52,853 nt of DNA from Planctomycetota bacterium (GTDB taxonomy: Bacteria; Planctomycetota; UBA1135; GCA-002686595): NCBI GenBank assembly GCA_026692665.1, contig JAPLOF010000016.1:1-52853 (forward strand). Reading direction: 5' to 3'. Of this stretch, positions 8,652-17,894 are shown one piece after another. The notes under the pieces were generated by a model. The model ran no database searches. It had not been told where the DNA came from and was given only the letters and a program-made list of their open reading frames with translations. The position numbers and the translations under genes were made by a program. The first letter of the stretch is position 1. Each line of letters opens with the position of its first letter.

Positions 8652-11600
8652 GCCGCGCCGCGAACCCGCGTCGCACGCGCTGGGCGCTGTTCTGCCTGCG
8701 CACGGCGCTCGTGCTGGTCGCTGGCCGGCTACTCCTGGCGGCCATCGTGCCCTTCGCCGTCGAGCGCGTGGGACGTGCGTACGGCTTCGACGTCGCATGG
8801 TCCCGCTTTCGCGTCCACTACCTGCGCGGTGCGCTGGAACTCGACGGCCTGAGCGTCGCCGTGAGGTCGGCCGAAGGCGAACCGGCGAAGGCGCCGTGGC
8901 TCCGCGTCGAGGGCGCGCGCGTCGACCTCGCGCTGCTCGATCTGTTGCGCGGAGACCTGCGCGTCCAACGAGCCGAGTTCAGCGGCACCGATCTCGTCCT
9001 GGAACGGCGTGCGGACCGTTCCATGCCTCTGCTCGCCGCGATCGAGGCCGCCTTGGCGAGCGAGACACCGAAGGAACCGGAGCGACCCAAGCCGATCTCC
9101 TTCGCCCCGCCGGTCCGCGTGGACGCGCTGCGCGTCGAGTCCTTGCGCGTCCACGTCCGCGACGAGGTGGCTTGGACCGGACACCCGTGGCAGTTCGACG
9201 TCGACGTGCATGGCGGCGATCTCGGCTACACCGATCGCCGCGGGCACATCGACGTGCTGGCCTCCGGCCCGGAGCTCGTGGACGCCGTGCGCGTGGAGAT
9301 CGACATCGAGACGCGCGCGGACGACGCCGCGATCGACGTGCAGGCGCACATGGGCGGACTGCGCACCTGGACCGTCGTTCCGTGGCTCGCGGAACTGGCC
9401 GCGAATCCCGGCATCACCGGCGACCCCAGGTTCACCCGGCTCGACGCCGATGCGCGGGTCGAAGCCCGCCTGCGCGTCGACGGTTCCGCGCGCGACGGCA
9501 TCGCCGGATCGATCGAGGTCCTCGGCCTGAACGTGTCGACCGACGGTGCGTCGGCGGGACGCCTGGCGCGTGCCTCGCTCGAGGTGAAGTCGCTGCGCAG
9601 CACCGGGCTCCACGTCGGGTCCGTGGAGCTCGAGACCGGCGCCGTGAGCGCGCGCCGCACGGTCCAGGGCGACCTGTGCGCGTTCGGATTCGCGCTTCGA
9701 GCCGACGCTGCGCCCGCGAACGCGGCGCCCACGGGGCGAGCCGCCAGCACCGCGCTTCCGTTCGACGTGGCCGTCGACTCCCTCCAGGCGCGTTCTCTCC
9801 TCGCCATGTTCCGCGACGAGGTCTACGAGCCCGCGGTCGAGATCGGCGCGGTCCTCGACAAGGCGTCCGCGACCGGCTTCGACACGCGCGCGGCGAGCGA
9901 CGCGCCGATCCGCGTGGACGCAGAAGGATCCGTCGGGGGCGTCGCCGCCAAGCTCCGTGCCCACGGCGTCGCTTCGATCTTCTCCGCGCGCAAGGGGATC
10001 GAGCTCGAGCTGGTGGCGTCGGGGCTGCGGCCGACCGTGCTCGCTCCCTACCTGAGCGAGCTCGGCATCGAGAGCACCCTGAACGACGGCGAACTCTCGG
10101 CGAAGCTCCTCGGATCCGGGAATGCGACCGCCACCGGTGGCGTCGAGGGCGACCTGCGTCTCGTCGACGTGAAGCTCGTCGACGAGAAGCAGCTCTTCGG
10201 CGTACGCGCGATCGAGGCGCTCGGCCTCTCGCTCGAGCCTGCGACGGCGACCCTGCGGGTGCGCGACCTCACCGTACGCGGCACGCACGTTCCGCTCGAG
10301 CGCGCGGCCGACGGATCCTACGCGGGGCTCGGACTGCACACGATCGAGAAGCGCTCGCTGCGGCGCGCGATTCCGGAAGCGATTCCGACGTCCGTGCCGG
10401 CGATCCCGGCTCCTCCGAGGACGTCACCGCCGCGGGATCTGCCGCGCATCGAGATCGATCGACTGGCGGTGGTCGAGAACCGCTTGAGCTGGCGCGACGA
10501 TCGGCTCGCAAAGCCGGTCGACGTCGTGTTCGACGACTGCGGGTTGGAGATCGCGAACCTGGCGCTCTTCGGCGATCCGGCGCGGCACGAGCGATCCACG
10601 GCCAAGGTCAAGGTCTGGTCGCGCGCCCAGGACGTGGTGAAGGACGTCGCGGTGACCGGCACGGTCACCACGAAGCCCGGACCGCTGGACCTTGCCGTGG
10701 AGCTCTCGGGCAAGGTCAGCGGCATCACGGCGGTCCGACTCCAGCCCTACATCGACCCCACGGGACTCCAGGAGCAACTGCAGGAAGCGGCGCTGTCCGG
10801 CGCGATGCGCCTGCGACTCGCGCAGGCGGATGGCGGCCTGCGCGCCGACCTCGAGCTGCGCGACGTCGAGTTCACGAACGCCGACGCTTCCGTCACGGGT
10901 GCGAAGCTCGTCCGGTTCCAGGACGTGTTCCTGGGATCGGAGCGCCTCGAGGTCGCGAGCGTCGAGGTCGTGGACGGGCGCCTGCACGTCTCGCGTGATC
11001 CGGTCGGCGCGCTGCTGGCGCTCGGCCTGCGCATCCCGCTGAGCGTGCTGCAGAAGGCCGAGAGCACCAGCGCGGAACCGGCAGACGTGCCCAGCGGATC
11101 GAAGGCCGAGCGATTCCTCGCGCTGCTGCCCGACGTGCGCGTCGGAGCCGTGCGCGTGACGAACGCCCAGCTCGCCTGGCGCGACCAGTCCTTCACGCCG
11201 CCGCTCGAGACGAACGGCCGCCTCGACTTCTCGCTGGATGGCTTCTCGACGCGCTCCGCCGATCCGGCCAGCTACGCCGTCGTGGTCGCGATCGGAGATA
11301 CGGCCGAGGAGATCCGTGTCCAGGGACGGGTGAACGTCGCGCCCGGATCCGCGCGGATCACGGTGCAGGCCAGCGCGAAGGGCGTGCGCGGCGGAAGCCT
11401 CGTCGCCTACCTGCCGAAGGGTGTCGTCTGCGAACTGCGGTCGGGCGAACTGTCCGGCCTCGGCACCATGGAGGTGAGCGAGGTCGAAAGCGGGGGCCTG
11501 AAGCTCCTGCTCTCGGCCGAGAACGTGCGCGTCGCCGAGGCGGGCGAAGAACGGCCCTTGCTCGGGCTCGACGACCTGCACGTCGTCGTGCGGCGCGCCG

Positions 11601-13927
11601 ACCCGGCCGCGCAAGTCTTCGAGTTCGAGCGCGTGACCGCCCACGTCCTGGGCGCGGACGTGCACCGCGACCAGGCCGGCCGGATCCACGCCGCCGGTTT
11701 CGCGTTCGGTCCGACGGCGCCCGCGGCCGTCGCGGCGAGCGGCACGGAATCTCCGGCCCCGCGGCGCTCGTTCCCCGACCTGACTCCGCCCGGATCGCCG
11801 CGCGTGGTCCTCTCGCAACTCGATCTCGCGCTGAGAGGACTCACTTTCCGCGACGATGCGCGCGGCACGCAGCCGATCGAGATCGAGGGACGGCTCTCCA
11901 CGCCGTCGAGCCAGACCCTCGTCGACGTCGATCCGGAGACGCTCCCGCCGGTCCGCCTGTCGTTCGAAGCCGCGGTGAAGCCGTTCGCGCGACGTCTCGC
12001 GGCCGAAGTCTCGCTCTCCCCGTGGGCTCCCGAGCCAAAGATCGGCATCGCCTTCGAGGCCGAAGGGATCTCGGGAGCCGGACTCGACTCGCTCGGACAC
12101 GAATTCTCGACGTGGATCGACGGGACGGGCCTCCAGGAGGGTGTCGCCCAGGGATCCATGCAGGCCACGCTGCGCTGGAAGCGTCGTTCGCCGCTCGATC
12201 TCGATTTCCGCGGCGGAGTCGCGGCCGACGTGGAGCTCGGACGGCTCGAATACCGCGATGCGCCCGGCGGCCGGGTGCTGCTCGCGCTCGACGGCGCATC
12301 GGCCGAGATCACGCGCATCGACCCGGCGACGGGCAGCGTGCACGCCAAGTCGCTCGAGCTGCGCAAGCCCGAGATGCGCGCGAAGCGCACGAAGGACGGC
12401 GGTTTCGAGGTCCTCGGTCTCGTGGTGCATCCGGAGAAGCGACCGCAACCCGCGTCCGCGAGTCCGGCGCCCGCCGCGGACGGAGAATCGCGTGCCACCC
12501 AACCGGTCACGGTCGCCGCCGCTCCAGCGCCGTCGACGCGTCCGGAGTTCCGCATCGACGAGCTCGTCGTGCGCGGCATCGACGTCGAACTGCGCGACGA
12601 GGCTGCAACGCCGCCGACCGTGCTGCCGCTCGTCGATCTCGACGTGCTCGTGCAGCGCTTCACGACGCGCGCGTTCGAGGAGCCGCGGGTGATCCGCTTC
12701 GACGCCTGGCTGGGCGCCGGCGAAGCCGACATCCAGCGCACGGAGCACGCCTCGAATCTCCTGTCGGGCATCGCGACGGCCGTCGGCGACGTGATCGAGG
12801 GCAAGGAGGAGAAGTCCACCTTCGAGAAGCGCCGCATCTTCCAGGAAGCCGCGCTGACTGGTCGCATCCAGTTCGTGCCCGAGCTGACGGGGCACGCGCA
12901 GGCGACGCTGTCGGGCCTGGAACTCCTCGGGTTCACCGGCACGGCCAAGCACGAGGGCGTCGACATCGGCGACGGGACTCTCGATGCTTCGGTGCGGATG
13001 CGCTTCCGCGGAGCCGAAGGTCTGCGCATCGACAGCGAGCTCGTGTTCAGCGATCTCTCGCTCCAGGAGCCCAAGAGCGGGCCGATCGAGACCTACCTCA
13101 CGCTGCCGGTCACTCTGGACACGGTGCTCTTCCTGCTGAAGAACGCCGATGGCGAGCACCGCATCCCGATCGGGTTCACGCTGGACGAAGAAGGCCTGAC
13201 TACGGCGAAGATCACGACCGCGGCGGCGGGCGCCGCGGCCAGCGTGCTCGCCACGGCGATCGCGTCGGCGCCGCTGCGCGTGCTCTCCACGTTCACGGAC
13301 CTGTTCGGCATCACCGGCGGAACGGCGAAGCCGCCGCCGGGTGCGCGGCTCCTGTTCGCGGCGGGCGCGACGGAGCTGTCGACGGAGTCGCGCCGCGCGC
13401 TCGAGCCGCTCCTCCAGAAGTTGCGCGCGGACGCGGACTACGTGGTCCAGGTCCAGCATCGCCTGGGCGCCGGTGACGTCGCGCGCGCCGAGATGCTCGC
13501 GAACCCGTCGCCCGAGGATTGCCGCGAGATCGCTGCTGGGCTGCGCCGTCGGCGCGCCGAACTGACGCGCGAGCGCGCCGAGCTCGCCGCCGACCTGCGC
13601 GCGACGTGGGGTGCGGGCGAGCTGTCGGCCGCGGAGCAGGCGACGCCGCTCCTGCGCGCGATCGATGCCGAAGCCGGCAATGTCGAGGACGCGCTCGACC
13701 ACATCCTGGAGCTCCTGAAGCCCGGGGCGGAACGCCAGCGCGGCAAGCGTACGCGCGCCGCGGCCCTCGCCGTGGCACGCCAGCGCATCGAGGTCCTGCG
13801 CGCGTGGTTCGAGTCGCAGGGCATCCGCGACCTGGAGCGCCGATTCGAGGCCAAATCGCCCGCGTTCGAAGTCGATCCGAGCGCCGAAGCCGGTTCGATG
13901 CAGGTCGTGCTGCGCGAGCGTCAGTGA
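8648..13927 (+). CDS. Giant AsmA/DUF748-type envelope protein
   Basis: This 1759-residue protein has one N-terminal membrane segment (about residues 14-38, FCLRTALVLVAGRLLLAA) and then a very long repetitive beta-rich body. The body repeats phrases such as LRVESLRVHVRDEV, VRVTNAQLAWRDQSF and LVVRGIDVELRDEA, in the manner of DUF748/AsmA proteins that form long periplasmic lipid-transfer grooves. The C-terminal part (VLFLLKNADGEHRIPIGF, then ARLLFAAGATELSTESRRAL) matches the DUF748 ending, where an OmpA-like segment follows. Pro/Ala-rich linkers at about residues 1020-1040 and 1270-1300 separate blocks. The start overlaps the upstream stop by 4 bp. The last 7 bases overlap the convergent methyltransferase gene. 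Lipid transport or envelope assembly is inferred from family only. Confidence 0.85.
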   Translation: MSRAANPRRTRWALFCLRTALVLVAGRLLLAAIVPFAVERVGRAYGFDVAWSRFRVHYLRGALELDGLSVAVRSAEGEPAKAPWLRVEGARVDLALLDLLRGDLRVQRAEFSGTDLVLERRADRSMPLLAAIEAALASETPKEPERPKPISFAPPVRVDALRVESLRVHVRDEVAWTGHPWQFDVDVHGGDLGYTDRRGHIDVLASGPELVDAVRVEIDIETRADDAAIDVQAHMGGLRTWTVVPWLAELAANPGITGDPRFTRLDADARVEARLRVDGSARDGIAGSIEVLGLNVSTDGASAGRLARASLEVKSLRSTGLHVGSVELETGAVSARRTVQGDLCAFGFALRADAAPANAAPTGRAASTALPFDVAVDSLQARSLLAMFRDEVYEPAVEIGAVLDKASATGFDTRAASDAPIRVDAEGSVGGVAAKLRAHGVASIFSARKGIELELVASGLRPTVLAPYLSELGIESTLNDGELSAKLLGSGNATATGGVEGDLRLVDVKLVDEKQLFGVRAIEALGLSLEPATATLRVRDLTVRGTHVPLERAADGSYAGLGLHTIEKRSLRRAIPEAIPTSVPAIPAPPRTSPPRDLPRIEIDRLAVVENRLSWRDDRLAKPVDVVFDDCGLEIANLALFGDPARHERSTAKVKVWSRAQDVVKDVAVTGTVTTKPGPLDLAVELSGKVSGITAVRLQPYIDPTGLQEQLQEAALSGAMRLRLAQADGGLRADLELRDVEFTNADASVTGAKLVRFQDVFLGSERLEVASVEVVDGRLHVSRDPVGALLALGLRIPLSVLQKAESTSAEPADVPSGSKAERFLALLPDVRVGAVRVTNAQLAWRDQSFTPPLETNGRLDFSLDGFSTRSADPASYAVVVAIGDTAEEIRVQGRVNVAPGSARITVQASAKGVRGGSLVAYLPKGVVCELRSGELSGLGTMEVSEVESGGLKLLLSAENVRVAEAGEERPLLGLDDLHVVVRRADPAAQVFEFERVTAHVLGADVHRDQAGRIHAAGFAFGPTAPAAVAASGTESPAPRRSFPDLTPPGSPRVVLSQLDLALRGLTFRDDARGTQPIEIEGRLSTPSSQTLVDVDPETLPPVRLSFEAAVKPFARRLAAEVSLSPWAPEPKIGIAFEAEGISGAGLDSLGHEFSTWIDGTGLQEGVAQGSMQATLRWKRRSPLDLDFRGGVAADVELGRLEYRDAPGGRVLLALDGASAEITRIDPATGSVHAKSLELRKPEMRAKRTKDGGFEVLGLVVHPEKRPQPASASPAPAADGESRATQPVTVAAAPAPSTRPEFRIDELVVRGIDVELRDEAATPPTVLPLVDLDVLVQRFTTRAFEEPRVIRFDAWLGAGEADIQRTEHASNLLSGIATAVGDVIEGKEEKSTFEKRRIFQEAALTGRIQFVPELTGHAQATLSGLELLGFTGTAKHEGVDIGDGTLDASVRMRFRGAEGLRIDSELVFSDLSLQEPKSGPIETYLTLPVTLDTVLFLLKNADGEHRIPIGFTLDEEGLTTAKITTAAAGAAASVLATAIASAPLRVLSTFTDLFGITGGTAKPPPGARLLFAAGATELSTESRRALEPLLQKLRADADYVVQVQHRLGAGDVARAEMLANPSPEDCREIAAGLRRRRAELTRERAELAADLRATWGAGELSAAEQATPLLRAIDAEAGNVEDALDHILELLKPGAERQRGKRTRAAALAVARQRIEVLRAWFESQGIRDLERRFEAKSPAFEVDPSAEAGSMQVVLRERQ

Positions 13928-14655
13928 CGTTCGAAGACGGCGACCAGCGACAGGCCCTTCAGCCCGGGCACGTGGTCGAGCATCGCGAGAGCCGGCATCA
14001 GCGCGTTGATGACCTTCAGCTTCCCGGGCGAAATGCTCTTCGAGTAGTTCGTGCTCTCGACGCGCTTCTTCTTGTAGCCCCATGCGCCGGCCGGATTCAT
14101 CGGGCGCACGGAGAGCGTCGTGAAGCCCTCGCGCTCGAACAGCCGTCGCAGCGGCGCGTCGTCGTAGCGGCGGTAGTGCCCCGACGCCTGGTCCATCGGC
14201 CCGTACAGCGCGCTCTGCGCCGGGACCTTGACGATCGCGCGACCGCCGGCATTCAGGCGCGCCTTCACCTTGCGCACGAACGCCGCGTCGTCGTCGAAGT
14301 GCTCGAGGACGTCGAGCGCGATCACCGCGTCGGCCTTCACGTCCGCGATCTCGTGCCAGTCACCGCGCAGGTCGACGTTGCGCGGCTCGACCGTGGTCCG
14401 CGGGTACTCGCGCCCGAGGCGCTCGAGCAGCGCGTCGTTCACGTCGACGGCGACGACACGCTCGACCGTGTCGACGTAGTGACGCAGGACGAAACCGGCG
14501 CCGCAACCGAGTTCGAGCACCGTGCCGCGCGGCAAGAAGCGCGCGAAACGCGCCGCGATCCAGCCGTAGTAGTTCGGCAGGAGCGCCATGCGGTCCTGCG
14601 CCTCGTGGTAGACGAGGTTGGGCCGGTCGAGCGTCGAGTCGGGGTCGGGGGTCAC
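13921..14655 (-). CDS. Class I SAM-dependent methyltransferase
   Basis: This 244-residue protein is a class I methyltransferase of the methyltransf_11/25 type. Motif I is VLELGCGAGFVLRHYV, the acidic end of beta-2 is VVAVDVNDAL, and the post-motif region is ADAVIALDVLEHFDDDAAF followed by LNAGGRAIVKVPA. The segment YGPMDQASGHYRRYDDAPLR matches the type often found in polysaccharide or lipid modification clusters. It starts at a GTG and has no signal peptide. Its 3' end overlaps the convergent DUF748-type gene by 7 bp. The substrate cannot be told from the sequence. Confidence 0.9.
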   Translation of the reverse strand: MTPDPDSTLDRPNLVYHEAQDRMALLPNYYGWIAARFARFLPRGTVLELGCGAGFVLRHYVDTVERVVAVDVNDALLERLGREYPRTTVEPRNVDLRGDWHEIADVKADAVIALDVLEHFDDDAAFVRKVKARLNAGGRAIVKVPAQSALYGPMDQASGHYRRYDDAPLRRLFEREGFTTLSVRPMNPAGAWGYKKKRVESTNYSKSISPGKLKVINALMPALAMLDHVPGLKGLSLVAVFERH

Positions 14656-14705
14656 GCGAGTCCCATCCTAGTCGGCCAACGAGCCCGCAAGACCAGAGCA
14701 GGCCG

Positions 14706-15158
14706 TCACAACAGGAACATCCCGTGGAAGGCGAACACGTAGAACAGCGAGGCCGGTACGCACGCCGCGATCCCGGCGAGCGTCCAGGCGTGCTCTCGGG
14801 GCCGGATCCCGGCCCGTTTCGCGCGCAACAGATAGGTCGGTGCGAGAGCGAGGCCTAGGGGTGCGAAGAACGTCGAGACCGCGCACGCGCGGATGCTCAA
14901 CCCCAGACGATCGAGAGACGCGCCCCTCGCGGGTCGGCTCGGCTCGGGCAGCGCGTCGGAGAGGATCTCGGCCGCGACGGGAAGGTCCACCTCGCGGGCC
15001 TGGACGCGCACCGGGGAGCTCATCGAGCCCAGCGCGTCGCGCGCAACCTCCACGCCGACCGAGTCGATGACGCGCAGCTGGACCCCGAAACCGTCGAGGA
15101 ACCCGCAGGTGAGGTTCGCCTCGCTTGGCGAAACCGTGCGCAGGGTGTGCCACGTCAT
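14706..15158 (-). CDS. DUF2007-like membrane protein
   Basis: This 150-residue protein begins with a DUF2007-like domain (residues about 5-68: VSPSEANLTCGFLDGFGVQL, then VRVQAREVDLPVAAEIL). Two C-terminal membrane helices follow (CAVSTFFAPLGLALAPTYLL and TLAGIAACVPASLFYVFAFH). DUF2007 is a small ferredoxin-like domain suspected of signalling or binding, with no proven function. The fusion to a short membrane domain is common for this family. It lies upstream of, and on the same strand as, the methyltransferase gene (50-bp gap) and could be co-transcribed. Confidence 0.75.
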   Translation of the reverse strand: MTWHTLRTVSPSEANLTCGFLDGFGVQLRVIDSVGVEVARDALGSMSSPVRVQAREVDLPVAAEILSDALPEPSRPARGASLDRLGLSIRACAVSTFFAPLGLALAPTYLLRAKRAGIRPREHAWTLAGIAACVPASLFYVFAFHGMFLL

Positions 15159-15195
15159 GACAGCGAGCCTACCCCGACCTCTTTGGGAGGGCCAC

Positions 15196-15480
15196 TCAGC
15201 CTGCGCGGCAGCGAATCGTCATGCCAGCCCGCCCCGTCCCGCCGCGCAGCACGTACACCGGCATGGGGGGCAGATCCGCATCCGGGTCGCTACGGACACG
15301 GGGGAAGACGGTGTTGGCCCGCTCCAGTTCACACCGCGGATCGAGCTCGACGATCTGCCGGCACGGGTCGACTCGAGGCACTCGCGGGCGGATAGGTCCT
15401 CCCCTCGACGCCCCGGAGAACCATGGAGTCATTGGCAAGCCGGTACTGAAGCCTCGCCCGAAAGTCGACGGGTGCTTCAT
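15196..15480 (-). pseudogene. Decayed C-terminal piece of a MOSC-domain protein
   Basis: The minus-strand reading ends in VYVLRGGTGRAGMTI, which matches the end of the intact MOSC protein at 19099-19545 (VCRVLRGGTVRAGMTI). Upstream it contains DPCRQIVELDPRCELE, like the Cys-containing stretch of MOSC domains (EPCGTLRKLD in the intact protein). Only about the last 60 residues of the domain are recognisable. The N-terminal half, including the conserved G-D-x-H region, is missing. It is either a remnant or a heavily truncated gene. Confidence 0.6.
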
Positions 15481-15714
15481 AGGCGTACGTCTTCTACACG
15501 GACTCCGCCACCGACGATTCAGAGGACATGAATGCCTACGCGGCCAGGTTCGTCCGAGGCACGAGCTCCTCGTGGCGAGTCAAGATGGGGCCCGTGCAGC
15601 AAGAGCGTTCGAGTCCCTGGGCATGCGATGCGATCAGGTCCTGTCAACGGGAGCGATCGCCGGCGCAACTTGCCCGCCGACGCATGAGGAGGACTATTCC
15701 CCTCGAACTGGCCG
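15481..15714. other. Gene-poor stretch with a possible frameshifted remnant
   Basis: No intact gene is visible. Two plus-strand frames read as protein-like when joined near 15550: AYVFYTDSATDDSEDMNAYA in one frame, then HELLVASQDGARAARAFESL and GMRCDQVLSTG in another. This could be a frameshifted relic, but no family is recognised and the region may simply be noncoding. Confidence 0.3.
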
Positions 15715-17505
15715 TCACTGCCCACTCGGGCGATTGCCGAGAACGACGATCTCGGTCCAGCGGTTCTTGTCGGCGATCCACGAGCGCTTGCGCCAGAGCA
15801 CGCTCGCGTTCGCGGGGAGCGACTCCTCGCCTCTCGCGCTCAGCTCCGCGGCTGGCACGACCACCACGGCTGGACCTTCGCCCGCGAGGAAGGAACCGAT
15901 CTCCTCCGGCGCGATCCTCGTCGTGTCGCGGTCGAGGTAGAAAAGGATCGAGTACTGCCGGTAGTTGCACAGCGCGATGCGGACGGAGTCGATTCCGCGC
16001 GCGCCGGTGTACGACTTCAGGAACTCGGCGACGTGGCTGGCCGACTTGCCCGCGTCGAGCCGTGGGAGCGCCACGATCGAGAGGAGTGCCAGCGCGAGGA
16101 GCGGGGTCGCTGCCGTCCAGACGAGCGCGCGAAGCGGCCGCGCGTTGCGCGCGCTCCAGGCGATCGCCAAGCCGCCCAGCGCGAAGGCCAGGGCCGCGGG
16201 CGTGAAAGCGACGATCTGTCCCTCGAATCCCAACAGCGAGGGCATTGCGAGCACGGCGGCTCCGAGCGCGAGCAGCGACCCCGCGACCCATGCCGCGCGG
16301 CGGCGCGTCATGAGCGTCGCGCCCGTGGGATCCGCCTCCAGTGCCCGGGCGAGGGATCCTCCCACGACGACCGCGAGTGCCGGGAATAGCGGCAGTACGT
16401 AGTGCGCGAGCTTGGTGCTGACGAGACTGAACGCGAGGAATTGCGCCGACGCGGAGCCCAGGACGAGTGCGCGGCCTTCGAACGATCGCTCCACGGGTCG
16501 CGCTCGATCCCGCAGGGCAGCGACGAGGAACGGCGACCACGGAACGAGTCCAAGGAGCACCACCGGAAGGTACACAGGGAGCAGGGCCAGATAGGACCAG
16601 GAGCTGCCACCGCCGTGGCCTTGCAAGGGCTCGAAGATGGGCTGGAGCGTGCGGACCCAGACCAACTCACGCAACGCCTCGCCGTGCGTGGCGATCGCGG
16701 CTGGGACGGCCCACAGCGCGGCGATGGCGAGAGTCACGGCGAGACCGCGGACGGGGCGCAGTTCCCGTACGACGTGGAGGCGGCGCGTCCACACGGCGTG
16801 GCCCACGAGCGAGAAGAACGGCAGCGCGGCACCCAGCGGTCCCTTCACGAGCAAGCCGAGCCCGGCGCCCACGTAGAACAGCCAGAAGCCTCGGCGTGTC
16901 CGTCCCGACGCGAGATCCAGGAGCCCGTGCAGGGAGAGCGTCACGGTGCACGCGAGCGGCATGTCGAGAAGCGCCTGACGTTGCACAAGAGCCACGAGCA
17001 GGCTCGAGGCCAGCACGAGCCCCGCGAGGAACCCCGCGAGCGGGCCGAACACGCGCGTCCCAAGGCGCATCGTGAGCGCCAGCAGCACGAGGCCGAACAA
17101 TGCGGAAGGCAGCCGCGCCGCGAACGCGTTCGCGCCGAAGCTCGCGATCGAGGCCATCATCGCCCAGTAGGTGAACGGAGGCTTCTCCATCCACGGCTTC
17201 CCCGCGATGTGCGGCACGAAGAGGTCCCCGCGCTCGAGCATGTCGCGCGCGGCGCTGGCGTAGTAACCCTCGTCGCGATCGAACAGCGTCGAGTGTCCGA
17301 GACAGGGCAAGGTGGCGAGCGCCACGACGAGCACAAGGAGAAGCGTGAGACGTGTGGATCGACGGGAGAGTTCGTCGCGATCGAACTCGGTACCCGGAGC
17401 CGAGATCAGCGACCGGATCCAAGTCTCGCCACGCGCGAAGAGCAGCCCGAGCGCGAGGGCGACGACCGACGACGACAGCGCAAGATGGAGAATGGAGGAC
17501 GACAC
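15715..17505 (-). CDS. GT39/GT83 (ArnT/PMT-like) membrane glycosyltransferase
   Basis: This protein of about 596 residues is a GT-C fold glycosyltransferase of the ArnT/PMT type, which moves sugar from a polyprenyl-phosphate donor to lipid or protein at the outer face of the membrane. The catalytic loop after the first main helix is clear: LFDRDEGYYASAARDMLERG then HIAGKPWMEKPPFTYW. The D-E-x-Y-Y and K-P-P motifs are both present. About 11-13 hydrophobic segments follow, then a C-terminal soluble part (IALCNYRQYSILFYLDRDT). The GTG at 17505 starts just before the first helix; the reading frame extends to 17607 with an unlikely basic leader. The acceptor is unknown. Confidence 0.9.
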   Translation of the reverse strand: MSSSILHLALSSSVVALALGLLFARGETWIRSLISAPGTEFDRDELSRRSTRLTLLLVLVVALATLPCLGHSTLFDRDEGYYASAARDMLERGDLFVPHIAGKPWMEKPPFTYWAMMASIASFGANAFAARLPSALFGLVLLALTMRLGTRVFGPLAGFLAGLVLASSLLVALVQRQALLDMPLACTVTLSLHGLLDLASGRTRRGFWLFYVGAGLGLLVKGPLGAALPFFSLVGHAVWTRRLHVVRELRPVRGLAVTLAIAALWAVPAAIATHGEALRELVWVRTLQPIFEPLQGHGGGSSWSYLALLPVYLPVVLLGLVPWSPFLVAALRDRARPVERSFEGRALVLGSASAQFLAFSLVSTKLAHYVLPLFPALAVVVGGSLARALEADPTGATLMTRRRAAWVAGSLLALGAAVLAMPSLLGFEGQIVAFTPAALAFALGGLAIAWSARNARPLRALVWTAATPLLALALLSIVALPRLDAGKSASHVAEFLKSYTGARGIDSVRIALCNYRQYSILFYLDRDTTRIAPEEIGSFLAGEGPAVVVVPAAELSARGEESLPANASVLWRKRSWIADKNRWTEIVVLGNRPSGQ

Positions 17506-17862
17506 GTCGGGGGAGTGGCGTTCAGCATGACGCCGGCAGGCAGGGGAGGGGAGGACCTTGGCAACGGCGTCGAGCCGGGCAACGTGGTCGGCCCACCTGG
17601 AACTCATCCCCTTGGGTCATGGACATGAGCCATCCCGTTCGAGCTTCCGGACCACGATTCCCCGCACGAGCGCGGATCGCTGGCTCGAGGAGCCGCTCAG
17701 CGTCCAGCTCGTCCGCTCGCCGGTACGTCGCGCGGCCAGGATGCGGCCGTGGTGGGCGTTCCGTGGTGCCCGGCGGAGCGGAGTCTCCCAAGGTCGTCCG
17801 GGGTGTCCTCGAGGCTCGCCGGGAGGCGGGACAGAGCAGGCGGGTTCGGTTGCCCGACGGCA
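17506..17862. other. Intergenic region without a recognisable gene
   Basis: Several frames are open because of the high GC content, but none shows family motifs, a ribosome site or biased protein-like composition. It should contain the promoter of the glycosyltransferase gene on the minus strand; no clear -35/-10 pair was found. Confidence 0.5.
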
Positions 17863-17890
17863 CGGACGATCCGGGATTCCGGATCGTCCG
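17863..17890 (-). terminator. Perfect 12-bp hairpin after the phosphatase gene
   Basis: CGGACGATCCGG pairs perfectly with CCGGATCGTCCG across a four-base loop. It lies four bases after the phosphatase stop codon on the minus strand. No T run follows, so termination would depend on the strong stem or another factor. Confidence 0.6.
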
Positions 17891-17894
17891 CTGC

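Noticed and set aside
10424..14083. Minus-strand open frame of more than 1200 codons
   Set aside because: It is a shadow of the DUF748-type gene, with an Arg/Glu/Asp-dominated composition and no recognisable domain.
17614..17894. Short open frames between the glycosyltransferase and phosphatase genes
   Set aside because: Arg/Pro/Gly-rich readings on both strands with no motif and no ribosome site; expected by chance at this GC content.
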